A DNA stretch of 64,000 nucleotides from Actinomycetes bacterium (GCA_024639145.1 JAHEIZ010000004.1:32441-96440), one strand, 5' to 3'. Positions 18,028 through 28,638 are shown, numbered from the stretch's first letter. Translations and numbers: made by a program. Notes: a model not told the origin generated them from the letters alone.

Positions 18028-19538
18028 TGTCGCGTTGGTGGTCCCGCGTGGTCCTGGGAGCGCTCTCTGGCGCGGTACTTGCTGCAGCATTTCCGCCATT
18101 GAGCTGGTGGATCACTGCACCTATCGCCGTTGCCCTGCTGACTTATGCCTGCTGGCGTGCTCGCTGGTGGCAGGGCGTGCTCGTCGGGGCAGCCATGGGC
18201 CTGGTGTTCTTTTTGCTTCTGATGCCGTGGCTACGTGTGATCGGCAACGAGGCCTGGATCGGTTTGTCGCTTTACTGTGCAGCCTGGATCTCATTCGTGG
18301 GCTTCGGCACTGCGACGCTCACCCGGTATCGCGGGTGGCCACTGTTCGTGCCTGCTGTCTGGGTTCTCGAAGAGGCATTGCGCGATCGAATCCCGTGGGG
18401 TGGCTTTCCCTGGGGAAGGCTGGCGTTCTCCCAGGCTGACGCGCCGTATGCCTGGAGCAGCCGTCTCGGTGGTATGCCGCTCCTGACCTTCTGGGTGGCG
18501 GCGCTGGGCACGGCTTTGCTCGTGCTTGTCCTCGCAATTCTGCGACATCATCGCCGCGCCCTTGTCGCGACTGTTGCGATCATCAGTCTCGTGACTGTGG
18601 GGCGCGCTGTTGCCGTCTACGCGCCATCTCCGCAGGGGAGTGCGGTGATCGCCGTGGTGCAAGGCGGCACTCCGCAGATGGGCATGGGCGCGATGGATGT
18701 TCGTCGCCAGGTGCTCGACAATCACGTGAATGAGACATTACGTCTTGCACGGGAGATTGGATCGGGAGACGTTCAGCAACCTCAACTCGTGATCTGGCCC
18801 GAGAACTCAAGCGATATCGACCCGTTCACTGATGTCGATGCGGCGGCCGAGATCCAGCGTGCTGCCGATGCCGTGCACGCACCGATCTTGGTGGGAGCTG
18901 TTGCGGAGGTTCCCGGTCAGCCGCAATCGCTGTGGAACCTGGGCATTGTCTGGAATCCGGGTACCGGACCGTCGCAGCGTTACGCCAAGACTCATCTCGT
19001 GCCGTTCGGCGAGTTCATTCCGATGCGCGGACTCATCAGCTCCTGGTTCGCCGATTTCCAGCGCATCTCACGGGACTTCGTCCCCGGCACCAAGTCGGGC
19101 GCCATGCAAGCAGGCGGTATTCGGATCGGCGACATCATTTGCTTCGAGGTCGCCTATGACGACATTCCACGCGATGTGCTGAATGCGGGTGCGCAGCTCC
19201 TGGTCGTGCAGACCAACAACGCAACGTATGGAGACACGTCGCAGCCCGATCAGCAACTTCAGATCGAGAGGCTTCGAGCCATCGAGTCTTCGGGCTCGCT
19301 TGCCGTCGCGGCCACGACGGGTATCACCGCACTGATCGACTCAGAGGGAACGCCGATTCAGCGCATTGATTCGGGGGAGACGGGTTACCTCGTGGGCGAG
19401 GTGACCCTGCAGGGTTCGCGCACGCTTTCCACACGTCTCGGTGCCTGGCCTGAGGGCCTGCTGAGCCTCCTCGCAGTGATGGCACTCACGTGGGTACTCG
19501 CCGCAGGGCTACGCCGCCGTCGAGCAGCGAGAACGTAG
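18024..19538 (+). CDS. lnt: Apolipoprotein N-acyltransferase Lnt
   Basis: Lnt adds the third acyl chain to the N-terminal Cys of lipoproteins at the membrane. The 504-residue protein has about six hydrophobic segments in the first 200 residues and one at the end. Between them is a nitrilase-fold domain with the Glu-Lys-Cys triad at Glu260 (IWPENSSD), Lys322 (RYAKTHLVPFGEF) and Cys373 (IICFEVAYDD). In M. tuberculosis Lnt is fused to Ppm1; here the two are separate neighbouring genes. Start ATG 18024 overlaps the previous stop. The lipoprotein FKBP at 7667 is a possible client. Confidence 0.93.
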   Translation: MMSRWWSRVVLGALSGAVLAAAFPPLSWWITAPIAVALLTYACWRARWWQGVLVGAAMGLVFFLLLMPWLRVIGNEAWIGLSLYCAAWISFVGFGTATLTRYRGWPLFVPAVWVLEEALRDRIPWGGFPWGRLAFSQADAPYAWSSRLGGMPLLTFWVAALGTALLVLVLAILRHHRRALVATVAIISLVTVGRAVAVYAPSPQGSAVIAVVQGGTPQMGMGAMDVRRQVLDNHVNETLRLAREIGSGDVQQPQLVIWPENSSDIDPFTDVDAAAEIQRAADAVHAPILVGAVAEVPGQPQSLWNLGIVWNPGTGPSQRYAKTHLVPFGEFIPMRGLISSWFADFQRISRDFVPGTKSGAMQAGGIRIGDIICFEVAYDDIPRDVLNAGAQLLVVQTNNATYGDTSQPDQQLQIERLRAIESSGSLAVAATTGITALIDSEGTPIQRIDSGETGYLVGEVTLQGSRTLSTRLGAWPEGLLSLLAVMALTWVLAAGLRRRRAART

Positions 19539-19541
19539 GCT
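19536..19541 (+). promoter_or_regulatory. -10 element TAGGCT for ppm1, overlapping the lnt stop
   Basis: The lnt TAG is the first half of TAGGCT; 6 bp later is the GTG start of ppm1. Confidence 0.55.
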
Positions 19542-19547
19542 AGGCAG

Positions 19548-20324
19548 GTGAGCGACTCGACCTTTGCCGACCTGGGCCAGATCCTGGTCATCATCCCGAC
19601 CTTCAATGAGCTCGAGTCATTGCCGGTCATCATCGGTCGCGTGCGCGCATCTGTTCCCGAGGCGCACATCCTGGTGGCCGATGACAACTCACCTGACGGC
19701 ACGGGCATGCTCGCGGATGAGCTGGCCGTCTCCGATGATCACATCAAGGTGATGCACCGCTTGGGCAAGGAAGGCCTGGGCGCCGCTTATCTGGCGGGAT
19801 TCGCCTGGGCGCTTGAGCATGGGTACGACGTCGTGGTCGAGATGGACGCAGACGGGTCCCATCAGCCGGAGCAGCTTCCGCGGCTGCTTGATCAGTTACG
19901 CACCGCAGATCTGGTTCTCGGTTCGCGCTGGGTGGCGGGGGGTGGCACGGTCAATTGGCCGAAGAGTCGCCAGTTCCTCTCCAAGGGCGGCAGTCTTTAC
20001 ACCCGCGTGATGCTCGGAGTGCCGTTGCGCGATGTCACCGGCGGCTACCGAGCCTTTCGCGCTGACACGCTTCGCAAGCTAGATCTTCATGAGGTTGCCT
20101 CACAGGGCTACTGCTTCCAGGTTGATCTCGCGTGGCGCGCCGTTCAGCGAGGTCTCGTGGTGAAAGAAGTCCCAATTACCTTTGTCGAGCGCGTGGCAGG
20201 CTCGAGCAAGATGAGCCAGAAGATCGTGGTCGAGGCACTGTGGCGAGTCACGGTGTGGGGCGTCGACGACAAGATCACGCGAGTTCGTAAGCGCACCCAG
20301 AAGCGGCGCGCGAGCAGTCGCTGA
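19548..20324 (+). CDS. ppm1: Polyprenol (dolichol) phosphate mannosyltransferase Ppm1, GT2
   Basis: The 258-residue family 2 glycosyltransferase has VIIPTFNELESLP at the start, VADDNSPDGTGM, and the metal-binding VVEMDADGSHQPEQLP. The LRDVTGGYRAFR segment is also present. It makes polyprenyl-phosphate-mannose, the mannose donor for lipoglycans and protein mannosylation. It lacks membrane helices, so it may associate with Lnt, the domain it is fused to in mycobacteria. Start is the GTG at 19548. Confidence 0.9.
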   Translation: MSDSTFADLGQILVIIPTFNELESLPVIIGRVRASVPEAHILVADDNSPDGTGMLADELAVSDDHIKVMHRLGKEGLGAAYLAGFAWALEHGYDVVVEMDADGSHQPEQLPRLLDQLRTADLVLGSRWVAGGGTVNWPKSRQFLSKGGSLYTRVMLGVPLRDVTGGYRAFRADTLRKLDLHEVASQGYCFQVDLAWRAVQRGLVVKEVPITFVERVAGSSKMSQKIVVEALWRVTVWGVDDKITRVRKRTQKRRASSR

Positions 20325-20752
20325 TGTCACGCACCAAGCTGATCGTCTTCGGCTATCCGATCGTCGAGTTGATCGCCCTGTGGCTCGTTGCCCAGTGGAT
20401 CGGCTGGGGGAGCGCGATCATCCTGATCCTGATGGGCATCCCCGTCGGGTTCATCATCATGGGCAAGGCCTCACGCAAGCGCCCTGTCTGGTTTCTCGCC
20501 GGGCTGCTCGTGGCCATCCCGGGTTTCGTCACCGATGCCATCGGACTCGTGCTCCTGCTGCCACCGATCCAGCGAATGCTCGAGCGACGCGGTAGGGCGT
20601 GGCTCGACGCCAACGTCACATTCCTGGATTTCTCCGGGGGAGCAGCGCAGACGCGCAGTCCGTATGACTCCGGCGATGTCATTCCTGGGACCGTCATTCA
20701 TCCTGACGATGAGGGTGTTCCTCCGGCCAGGCCGCCGGTGATAGGAAACTGA
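20324..20752 (+). CDS. fxsA: FxsA family membrane protein
   Basis: The 142-residue protein has hydrophobic stretches at about 5-20, 24-45 and 57-75. The family pattern PGFVTDAIGLVLLLPPIQ follows, then a soluble tail. FxsA relieves exclusion of phage T7 by F plasmid when overexpressed in E. coli; its natural role is unclear. The ATG overlaps the ppm1 stop by one base. In mycobacteria fxsA is also close to ppm1 and rbpA. Confidence 0.9.
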   Translation: MSRTKLIVFGYPIVELIALWLVAQWIGWGSAIILILMGIPVGFIIMGKASRKRPVWFLAGLLVAIPGFVTDAIGLVLLLPPIQRMLERRGRAWLDANVTFLDFSGGAAQTRSPYDSGDVIPGTVIHPDDEGVPPARPPVIGN

Positions 20753-20768
20753 ATCTGCCGGGAAATGC

Positions 20769-20796
20769 CGATGGCCCCCCATTTGGGAGGCCATCG
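20769..20796. terminator. Hairpin terminator between fxsA and rbpA
   Basis: The arms CGATGGCC and GGCCATCG (8 bp) flank a C-rich/G-rich loop that extends the stem. It lies between convergent fxsA and rbpA and could serve both. No U-tract follows on either strand. Confidence 0.6.
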
Positions 20797-20811
20797 ACAA
20801 TCGATGAATCT

Positions 20812-21180
20812 TTATGCAGTTCGTGCCAGTTGAGGCTCCTCAGCGTGAATCTCCGCGAGGCGCTCAGCCATCAGCTTCTCGAGGTCAGCGATAGTTCGAC
20901 GCTCCATGAGCATGTCCCAGTGGCTGCGCACATGCTTGGCCGGATTGTCATCCGGCTGGGCCATATTCGGGACACTATGGGCCGCGTGAGCCTGTCGGCC
21001 GCATCGGCATGACCAGTCCAGCGGGATGTCCTCAGCCTCGACGAAGAACGGCACGAGGGTGGCGTGGCCCTTGGCGCACTCGTATCGCACGATGCAGCGC
21101 TCAGCGGGCTCGACATTGTCATCTCGCTCGTAGCTCAGGGCTCCGAGACGGGTTCCTCGCATTGAGGTGTCCTGGATCAT
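20812..21180 (-). CDS. rbpA: RNA polymerase-binding protein RbpA
   Basis: RbpA binds the principal sigma factor and stabilises open complexes on actinobacterial promoters. The 122-residue protein has the start RGTRLGALSYERD, a zinc-type core with CAKGH and CRCGR, and the sigma-interaction segment RSHWDMLMERRTIADLEKLMAERL. GGAAAGGAG lies before the ATG. A shorter RbpA-family paralogue is encoded at 60749-61081. Given that nearly all promoters here look like bare extended -10 boxes, an open-complex stabiliser fits well. Confidence 0.94.
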   Translation of the reverse strand: MIQDTSMRGTRLGALSYERDDNVEPAERCIVRYECAKGHATLVPFFVEAEDIPLDWSCRCGRQAHAAHSVPNMAQPDDNPAKHVRSHWDMLMERRTIADLEKLMAERLAEIHAEEPQLARTA

Positions 21181-21348
21181 GGGAACTCCTTTCCTTGCAT
21201 CGGATGGTGCTTGTCATGTCTGACGAGCACGGCATACCCGCGCGTTCCCTGGTGAAACCAGATCTGAACACCATTTACATGGTCTTTACCTAGCGCTACT
21301 CACGTCGTGAGAACCGCCGATAACGCACATTATGACAGATAAGAGACG
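21181..21348 (-). promoter_or_regulatory. rbpA upstream region with two small inverted repeats
   Basis: This gap carries CTGGT-GAA-ACCAG (21249-21261) and CCAT-TTAC-ATGG (21271-21282) upstream of rbpA. They may be leader hairpins or operator sites. I could not fix a promoter; nothing else is seen in the gap. Confidence 0.3.
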
Positions 21349-21384
21349 AGGCCCCGTGAGGGGGAAATCCCCCACGGAGCCCCT
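21349..21384 (-). terminator. Rho-independent-type terminator of gcvP
   Basis: A long GC stem (GGCCCCGTG-A-GGGGG against CCCCC-ACGG-AGCC) with an AAAT loop starts 8 bp after the gcvP stop. It is followed on the minus strand by a weak pyrimidine run (TCGTCTCTT). Confidence 0.75.
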
Positions 21385-21392
21385 CAGTCGAT

Positions 21393-24275
<2,883 letters not shown>

Positions 24276-24301
24276 TGCTGACCTCTCGGGCGCATCGAGA
24301 T

Positions 24302-24322
24302 AGCAGCCACGGCGTGGCTGCT
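24302..24322 (-). promoter_or_regulatory. Hairpin in the riboswitch expression platform
   Basis: AGCAGCCAC and GTGGCTGCT form a perfect 9-bp stem with a 3-base loop, directly after aptamer 2 and 26 bp before the gcvP start. No U-tract follows, so it may act on translation or as a switch partner rather than as a classic terminator. Confidence 0.5.
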
Positions 24323-24512
24323 CTCCCCCTCTGTCTTCCGCGCACCGCGCGACCTGAGAGCTTCACCGCTTTCGCGGCTTTCACCGTCGGTGGGGAATTT
24401 CTTCCCGCCTTCCAGAGATGCCTTCCCCACACGGTCCGGGTGCCTGAGAGATTGTCGGGGAGACTTGCTCCTTCGGCGCCGAATCTGCGTGCGCAGTCCA
24501 GCTCTCCCGTGC
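24318..24512 (-). ncRNA. Tandem glycine riboswitch upstream of gcvP
   Basis: On the minus strand, aptamer 1 shows GGGAGAGC, CGCCGAAGGAGCAAG and AATCTCTCAGGCA. Aptamer 2 follows with CACCGACGGTGAAAGCC, GAAGCTCTCAGG and GACAGAGGGGGAG. These are conserved core elements of the two-aptamer glycine riboswitch (gcvT element), joined by a short linker. Glycine binding normally turns expression on, feeding excess glycine into the cleavage system. A TAGGCT -10 box lies just upstream. Confidence 0.9.
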
Positions 24513-24531
24513 AGGGTCGATCAGCCCCATA

Positions 24532-24537
24532 AGCCTA
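24532..24537 (-). promoter_or_regulatory. -10 element TAGGCT for the riboswitch-gcvP transcript
   Basis: TAGGCT on the minus strand predicts a transcription start near 24525, about 15 nt before the first aptamer. Confidence 0.6.
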
Positions 24538-24565
24538 TCCGCTGGGGGTCAGTTCGCTCGGTGGG

Positions 24566-25135
24566 CTAGCTGGCGGCGCGGCGAGCGCGGCGAGCGGCAA
24601 GTTCGTCCCCTGCCGTCGGGGGCACCGAGATCTCTCCGTCGGGATTCTCGCCCGGAAGTGTGGCCAAGGTGCCCTCGACTTCGCGCCAGACACTGCCGAC
24701 GGCGATACCGAAGACTCCCTGGCCCCCGCGCACGAGATCGACGACCTCATCGGCACTGCGGCACTCGTAGATGCTGGCGCCGTCGCTCATCAACGTGATG
24801 CGGGACAGATCGTCTCCTCCGCGCTGATCGAGATGCTCAACAGCGGCCCGGATATTGGGCAGAGATACACCTGTGTCGATCAGGCGCTTGACGATACGCA
24901 GCACCAAGATGTCGCGGAATCCATAGAGACGCTGCGTGCCGGAGCCGCTCGCATCGCGAATTGAGGGGGTGACGAGGCCGGTTCGCGCCCAATAATCGAG
25001 CTGGCGATACGTGATTCCGGCAGCGGCACAGGCGATAGGCCCGCGGTAGCCGATGTTCGCCGGCAGGGGCCGCAATTCGGCGTCGTCGAAGAGTGCGCTC
25101 TGACCTGACACGGACTCGTTGTCGCTGACGTTCAT
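24566..25135 (-). CDS. MerR-family regulator (Rv1830-like)
   Basis: The 189-residue protein has a MerR winged HTH at about 28-100 (YRQLDYWARTGLVTPS, RLYGFRDILVLRIVKRLID). A C-terminal domain follows that lacks metal-binding cysteines of the classical type. The place between gcvP and the bifunctional nuclease matches mycobacterial Rv1830. Its targets are unknown to me. AGGAGG precedes the ATG. Paired motifs in the 159-bp gap upstream could be its operators. Confidence 0.85.
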   Translation of the reverse strand: MNVSDNESVSGQSALFDDAELRPLPANIGYRGPIACAAAGITYRQLDYWARTGLVTPSIRDASGSGTQRLYGFRDILVLRIVKRLIDTGVSLPNIRAAVEHLDQRGGDDLSRITLMSDGASIYECRSADEVVDLVRGGQGVFGIAVGSVWREVEGTLATLPGENPDGEISVPPTAGDELAARRARRAAS

Positions 25136-25210
25136 TAGGCCTCCTGGTGAGACGACTCTCCCACACCAGCCAGCGCGGGGGAAGTCGCGTATTTGCTGTT
25201 ACGGAAGTTA

Positions 25211-25282
25211 CGCAAGTGAAACTCGAGGGTCAATTCGAGGCGCGGCGTGTCGCGGACGTAAGTCTGAGCCTGTACTTGAGGG
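25211..25282. promoter_or_regulatory. Two paired motifs upstream of the Rv1830-like merR
   Basis: The gap 25136-25294 contains CGCAAGT-N3-ACTCGAGGG (25211-25229) and CGTAAGT-N10-ACTTGAGGG (25257-25282), two copies of the same pair of half-sites with different spacing. A direct repeat GTTAC-GGAA-GTTAC lies at about 25198-25211. These look like regulator binding sites. Confidence 0.4.
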
Positions 25283-25294
25283 TTCGATCGTGGA

Positions 25295-25774
25295 TCAGGA
25301 GAGCTCGCCGAAGTCCTCTGGCGACACCTGGTCGAGGAACTCGCGAAATTTCTCGACTTCGTCCTCAGCGGGGATCTCGGCATCCGGAATATCGACGCCG
25401 GCCTCATCGAGAAGATCGTCATCACCCCAGATAGGCACCTGGGTGCGAAGGGCCAGGGCAATGGCGTCCGAGGGACGTGCACTGACCTCGATCCCGCTTG
25501 CGAAATGCAAGGTCGCGAAGAAGACACCGTCCTTGAGACCGGTAATGCGCACCTCCGTGAGCGGAGAGCCGATGGCCCCGAGCACGCTGGCAAAGAGGTC
25601 ATGGGTCAGGGGTCGCGGGGGTACGACGCCTTGCTGAGCGAAGGCGATAGCGGTGGCCTCGACTGCCCCTACCCAAATGGGCAGGTATCGCTCACCCTCC
25701 GATTCGCGGAGGAGAACGATGGGATTGTTGGAGGGCATTTCCATCCGGACGCCGACTACCTCGAGTGCTCGCAC
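25295..25774 (-). CDS. Bifunctional nuclease family protein (DUF151)
   Basis: The 159-residue protein matches the Rv1829-type family: RALEVVGVRMEMPSNNPIV at the start, YLPIWVGAVEATAIAFAQQG, RPLTHDL, and RPSDAIALALR. Plant members have RNase and DNase activity; the bacterial role is not established. The open frame runs on upstream, but the GTG at 25772-25774 fits the family start and is 6 bp from a TATCCT box. The tail is acidic. Confidence 0.88.
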   Translation of the reverse strand: MRALEVVGVRMEMPSNNPIVLLRESEGERYLPIWVGAVEATAIAFAQQGVVPPRPLTHDLFASVLGAIGSPLTEVRITGLKDGVFFATLHFASGIEVSARPSDAIALALRTQVPIWGDDDLLDEAGVDIPDAEIPAEDEVEKFREFLDQVSPEDFGELS

Positions 25775-25780
25775 GCCTTC

Positions 25781-25786
25781 AGGATA
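25781..25786 (-). promoter_or_regulatory. -10 element TATCCT for the bifunctional nuclease gene
   Basis: TATCCT is 6 bp before the GTG on the minus strand; no Shine-Dalgarno is visible. Confidence 0.5.
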
Positions 25787-25793
25787 CGCGGGA

Positions 25794-26513
25794 TCAGGCC
25801 TTGCCACCACGTACGAGTTCGGCCCTGAGCAAAGCGGCGTGCAGTTGGACGAAGAGGGCGGCCAGTTCCCGAATGACCTCTTGCGCTCGAGCGCGGGCGT
25901 CCTTGTCGCGGGGCTGGCTGAACGGTGTCGCGATCTGCTCGACAAGTCCGCTCTCTCGATCTGCCACCACGCGAAAACTCTTGAGATGACGGGGCTCGAC
26001 ACCGAATTCGCTCAGTCGGGATACAACGGAGCAGATGGCGAGGGCATCCTCGTCGTAATGGCCGGTGGGGCTGGCCCACACCAGACCGAAGGATTCGAGT
26101 GAGGCCACGGTTGCCTCGGGAAGGTCTGTAGCGTCAGCCAGCTCGCCCCGTGTCATGCGCACCTTGCCTGCGCCCGGTCGGAAGTCATCGGCGCGCATTC
26201 CGGTGCCGGCGGTGGAAGTGACGACCTCTGGTTCGTTCGGGTTCTCGAGGTGCTCGCGAATCACCTTCAGTGGTAGATACTGGTCGCGTTGCAAGGTCAG
26301 AACCTTGCGCAGTTGCTCGAGGTCATACTCGGTGAAACGTCGATAACCGGTGGGCGTGCGCTCCGGGGTCACAAGCCCCTCGGTCTCGAGGAACCGAATC
26401 TTGCTGATGGTGACGTCTGGAAACTCCTTGCGCAGCAGCGACAGCACCTCACCGATGCTAATCGTGCCTACCACGATGGGGGTCTTGCGCTCCCCCGTGC
26501 TGCCAGAGGGCAT
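25794..26513 (-). CDS. ftsR: MerR-family regulator (FtsR/Rv1828-like)
   Basis: The 239-residue regulator starts with a MerR HTH (TISIGEVLSLLRKEFPDVTISKIRFLE, about 16-43; TPTGYRRFTEYDLEQL). A large C-terminal domain follows with a second HTH-like region near 125-165. Location directly downstream of garA matches Rv1828 and the Corynebacterium regulator FtsR, which activates ftsZ. The ATG overlaps the garA stop (ATGA), giving coupled translation. The symbol rests on family and context. Confidence 0.8.
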   Translation of the reverse strand: MPSGSTGERKTPIVVGTISIGEVLSLLRKEFPDVTISKIRFLETEGLVTPERTPTGYRRFTEYDLEQLRKVLTLQRDQYLPLKVIREHLENPNEPEVVTSTAGTGMRADDFRPGAGKVRMTRGELADATDLPEATVASLESFGLVWASPTGHYDEDALAICSVVSRLSEFGVEPRHLKSFRVVADRESGLVEQIATPFSQPRDKDARARAQEVIRELAALFVQLHAALLRAELVRGGKA

Positions 26514-27001
26514 CAGCCGGCGTCGCTCACGAGGAAGGCGAAGCGAAACTTGCCGATTTGCAGCTCGTCCCCGCCATTGAGGCGTATGTCGTCAACACGC
26601 TTGCGATTGACGTAGGTCCCATTGAGGCTGCCCGCATCGCGCAGGCTCCAGCCCTCGGCACCGTGACGCAGTTCGGCATGCCTACGACTGACAGTGATGT
26701 CATCGAGGAACACGTCGGACTCGGGTGTGCGCCCGATCGACACAGTGGTCGAGCCAGCTGACAACGGATATTCGGTGCCCTCACCCGGACCGCGTCGCAC
26801 GACGAGAATCGCAGAGCCCAGCGGAAGATCGCTGCTCGTGCCAATGCCGACGGCAGACAAGGGGCCCGAAGGATCCGCCGGCTTCATGATGATCGAGGTC
26901 ATCGATCCCGTGTGATCGAGTGCATTCACGGGCCGGCCACAACCCGCGCAGAAGTGATCGTCAGCCTCGAGGGCATGACCGCACTGCTGGCAGGTGGACA
27001 T
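26513..27001 (-). CDS. garA: GarA-like FHA protein with N-terminal zinc ribbon
   Basis: The 162-residue protein has a zinc ribbon (CQQCG and CAGCG, residues 4-22), a linker, then an FHA domain at about 85-150 with SIGRTPESDVFLDD and VSRRHAELR. GSLNGTYVN completes the phosphothreonine pocket. GarA controls 2-oxoglutarate/glutamate metabolism and is switched off by PknB/PknG phosphorylation near the N-terminus. The mycobacterial ETTSVF motif is not present; GSMTSIIMK (about 33-41) is the nearest candidate. It lies 2 bp after gcvH. Confidence 0.85.
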   Translation of the reverse strand: MSTCQQCGHALEADDHFCAGCGRPVNALDHTGSMTSIIMKPADPSGPLSAVGIGTSSDLPLGSAILVVRRGPGEGTEYPLSAGSTTVSIGRTPESDVFLDDITVSRRHAELRHGAEGWSLRDAGSLNGTYVNRKRVDDIRLNGGDELQIGKFRFAFLVSDAG

Positions 27002-27003
27002 GA

Positions 27004-27390
27004 TCAGTGGCCCTTCTCGACCAATTCACGGTAAGCGGCGGCTGTCATGAGTGCATCGAGATCATCGGCATCTGTCGGGCGCACTTCGATGAGCCAGCCG
27101 TCACCGTACGGGTCGGAATTCATGAGTTCGGGATTCGCGTCAAGCGCGTCATTGCGCGCGACAACTTCGCCGGTAACGGGCGCGTAGATGTCGCTGACAC
27201 TCTTGGTCGACTCGACTTCGCCGCAGGTAGCCCCGCCGGTGACTGACTCCCCCACTGCAGGAGACGAGACGTACACGATGTCGCCCAGGGAATCCTGCGC
27301 GTAGTGAGTGATGCCGACGCGCACGCTGCCGTCGGCGCCGGAGCGCACCCACTCATGCTCGGCGGTGTAGCGAAGATCCTCGGGATACAT
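27004..27390 (-). CDS. gcvH: Glycine cleavage system H protein
   Basis: GcvH carries the aminomethyl group on a lipoylated lysine between P-, T- and L-proteins. The 128-residue form chosen begins YPEDLRYTAEHEW, and the lipoylation site is in EVESTKSVSDIYAPVTG. GGAG lies 5 bp before the ATG at 27388-27390; an ATG at 27403-27405 is a possible alternative. The longer open frame overlaps the upstream gene and is not supported. It heads the gcvH-garA-ftsR group. Confidence 0.93.
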   Translation of the reverse strand: MYPEDLRYTAEHEWVRSGADGSVRVGITHYAQDSLGDIVYVSSPAVGESVTGGATCGEVESTKSVSDIYAPVTGEVVARNDALDANPELMNSDPYGDGWLIEVRPTDADDLDALMTAAAYRELVEKGH

Positions 27391-27419
27391 CAATACTCCA
27401 GTCATCTCGTCGTGCAAGA

Positions 27420-27425
27420 ACTCTA
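27420..27425 (-). promoter_or_regulatory. -10 element TAGAGT for gcvH, overlapping the pgsA-like stop
   Basis: The upstream TAG stop begins TAGAGT. The predicted start lies about 7 bp downstream, giving gcvH a short leader of about 10-25 nt. Confidence 0.45.
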
Positions 27426-28013
27426 ACGCACGGGCGCGTGGCGACCGGGGCTGCCAGAGCCGAGTGATCGGGCAATGGCGAGGTACGAGAGGCCCGCCCA
27501 CCAGTACAGGCCGACGCCCCAGGCGGCGAAGGCCCAGCCCAGGGCCGAGGACCAGGTTCCGACCCCACCCGCCATCGTCGAGAGCAGGAGAAACGGGAAG
27601 CCCCAGAGAAGGCAGAACGTCGCCGCCTTACCGACCAGCGTGACGGGTAGGGCCAGGAGCCCGCGGCGACGCAAGTACGGAAGCAGGCAGACGAGCATGA
27701 GATCGCGCGCGGCGAGCACGATCACGAGCCACCACGGGATGATTCCGCGCACGGCGAGACCGATCACCGTGGCCGCGATGTAGAGGCGATCAGCGAGTGG
27801 GTCGAGCAACTCCCCTAGTCGGCTCATCTGGCCGGTGGCGCGGGCGACAGCGCCGTCAAGCCAGTCGCTGATGCCTGCGAGAACCAGGAGAAAGAATGCC
27901 CAGCCATCGGCGTGCTCGACGAGCAGCAGCCAGAGAAACAGAGGAACCCCGAGCAGGCGCGCAAAGCTCATGAGATTCGGAATCGTCCAGATGCGATCAC
28001 GCACTGTGCTCAT
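27423..28013 (-). CDS. CDP-alcohol phosphatidyltransferase, PgsA-like
   Basis: The 196-residue membrane enzyme carries the complete family signature D-x2-DG-x2-AR-x8-G-x3-D-x3-D (DWLDGAVARATGQMSRLGELL, split here, then DPLAD) at about 47-70, with several hydrophobic helices. It transfers a phosphatidyl group from CDP-diacylglycerol to an alcohol, most likely glycerol-3-phosphate. The place before gcvH corresponds to mycobacterial PgsA2 (Rv1822), whose exact product is debated. It overlaps the preceding gene by 17 bp. Confidence 0.88.
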   Translation of the reverse strand: MSTVRDRIWTIPNLMSFARLLGVPLFLWLLLVEHADGWAFFLLVLAGISDWLDGAVARATGQMSRLGELLDPLADRLYIAATVIGLAVRGIIPWWLVIVLAARDLMLVCLLPYLRRRGLLALPVTLVGKAATFCLLWGFPFLLLSTMAGGVGTWSSALGWAFAAWGVGLYWWAGLSYLAIARSLGSGSPGRHAPVR

Positions 28014-28638
28014 CGATCCTCCTTCGCATCAGCCGGACGATGCCAAAGGCGAGCGCGAGTCCGGCAAGCAAGAGGACTCCACCGCTGATGGCCAGTAAGA
28101 GTGCTGCGTGGGGTGCGCGTGGCGCCGCGAACCGCAGTGAGGCGTCAACATCGACGCCCGGGGCGCCGGAGGCATTGGCGATGACGACGGTCTGCCCATC
28201 GTGAACATCGATCTCCACCGAACTGCCCGTCGTGAGCCAGTCAGGCGCAGACTGTGGTGACCCTGCAGGTGTCGCGCCGGGCACGTGGATGAGGCTCCAT
28301 TGTCCCTGCGAGCGATATGCCGCATCGATGTCACGGGATCCGAGATACGCATCAATCGAGGCCTGGTCATGTGAACCCGCGACAAGTACCGAGCCGGTGG
28401 GAGAATCAAAGCGCACCTTTGTGCTGCCGTGCACCGGCAGAACAGGCATGGACACGCGAGCACTGTCGACGTCGATCACGATGGCGGTCGACGAGGGCGA
28501 CGAACGCAACTCTCCAAGCGAGGACGCCGCCTGCCCGTCGGTACCAAAGGCTGCATAGATCCACCCGGCAATCGCAAGAAGCACGACCGCCGCAATCACC
28601 ATGACTGCCGCGAGTACTCCCAGTAGTGCGCGTCTCAC
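27997..28638 (-). CDS. Unrecognised two-helix membrane protein
   Basis: I do not recognise this 213-residue protein. It has an N-terminal membrane helix (about 5-30) and a C-terminal one (about 180-203), ending in a basic segment (RLMRRRIDEH). Between them is an extracytoplasmic domain of about 145 residues rich in Ser, Val and Asp, with beta-like alternation and no cysteines. GGAGGAG precedes the GTG start. It is coupled to the pgsA-like gene by a 17-bp overlap, hinting at a membrane or lipid role. Confidence 0.75.
   Translation of the reverse strand: MRRALLGVLAAVMVIAAVVLLAIAGWIYAAFGTDGQAASSLGELRSSPSSTAIVIDVDSARVSMPVLPVHGSTKVRFDSPTGSVLVAGSHDQASIDAYLGSRDIDAAYRSQGQWSLIHVPGATPAGSPQSAPDWLTTGSSVEIDVHDGQTVVIANASGAPGVDVDASLRFAAPRAPHAALLLAISGGVLLLAGLALAFGIVRLMRRRIDEHSA

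Noticed and set aside
21181..21260. SigR-type promoter (GGGAAC...GTC) upstream of rbpA
   Set aside because: The -10 half does not match GTT and the spacing is uncertain; too weak to claim.
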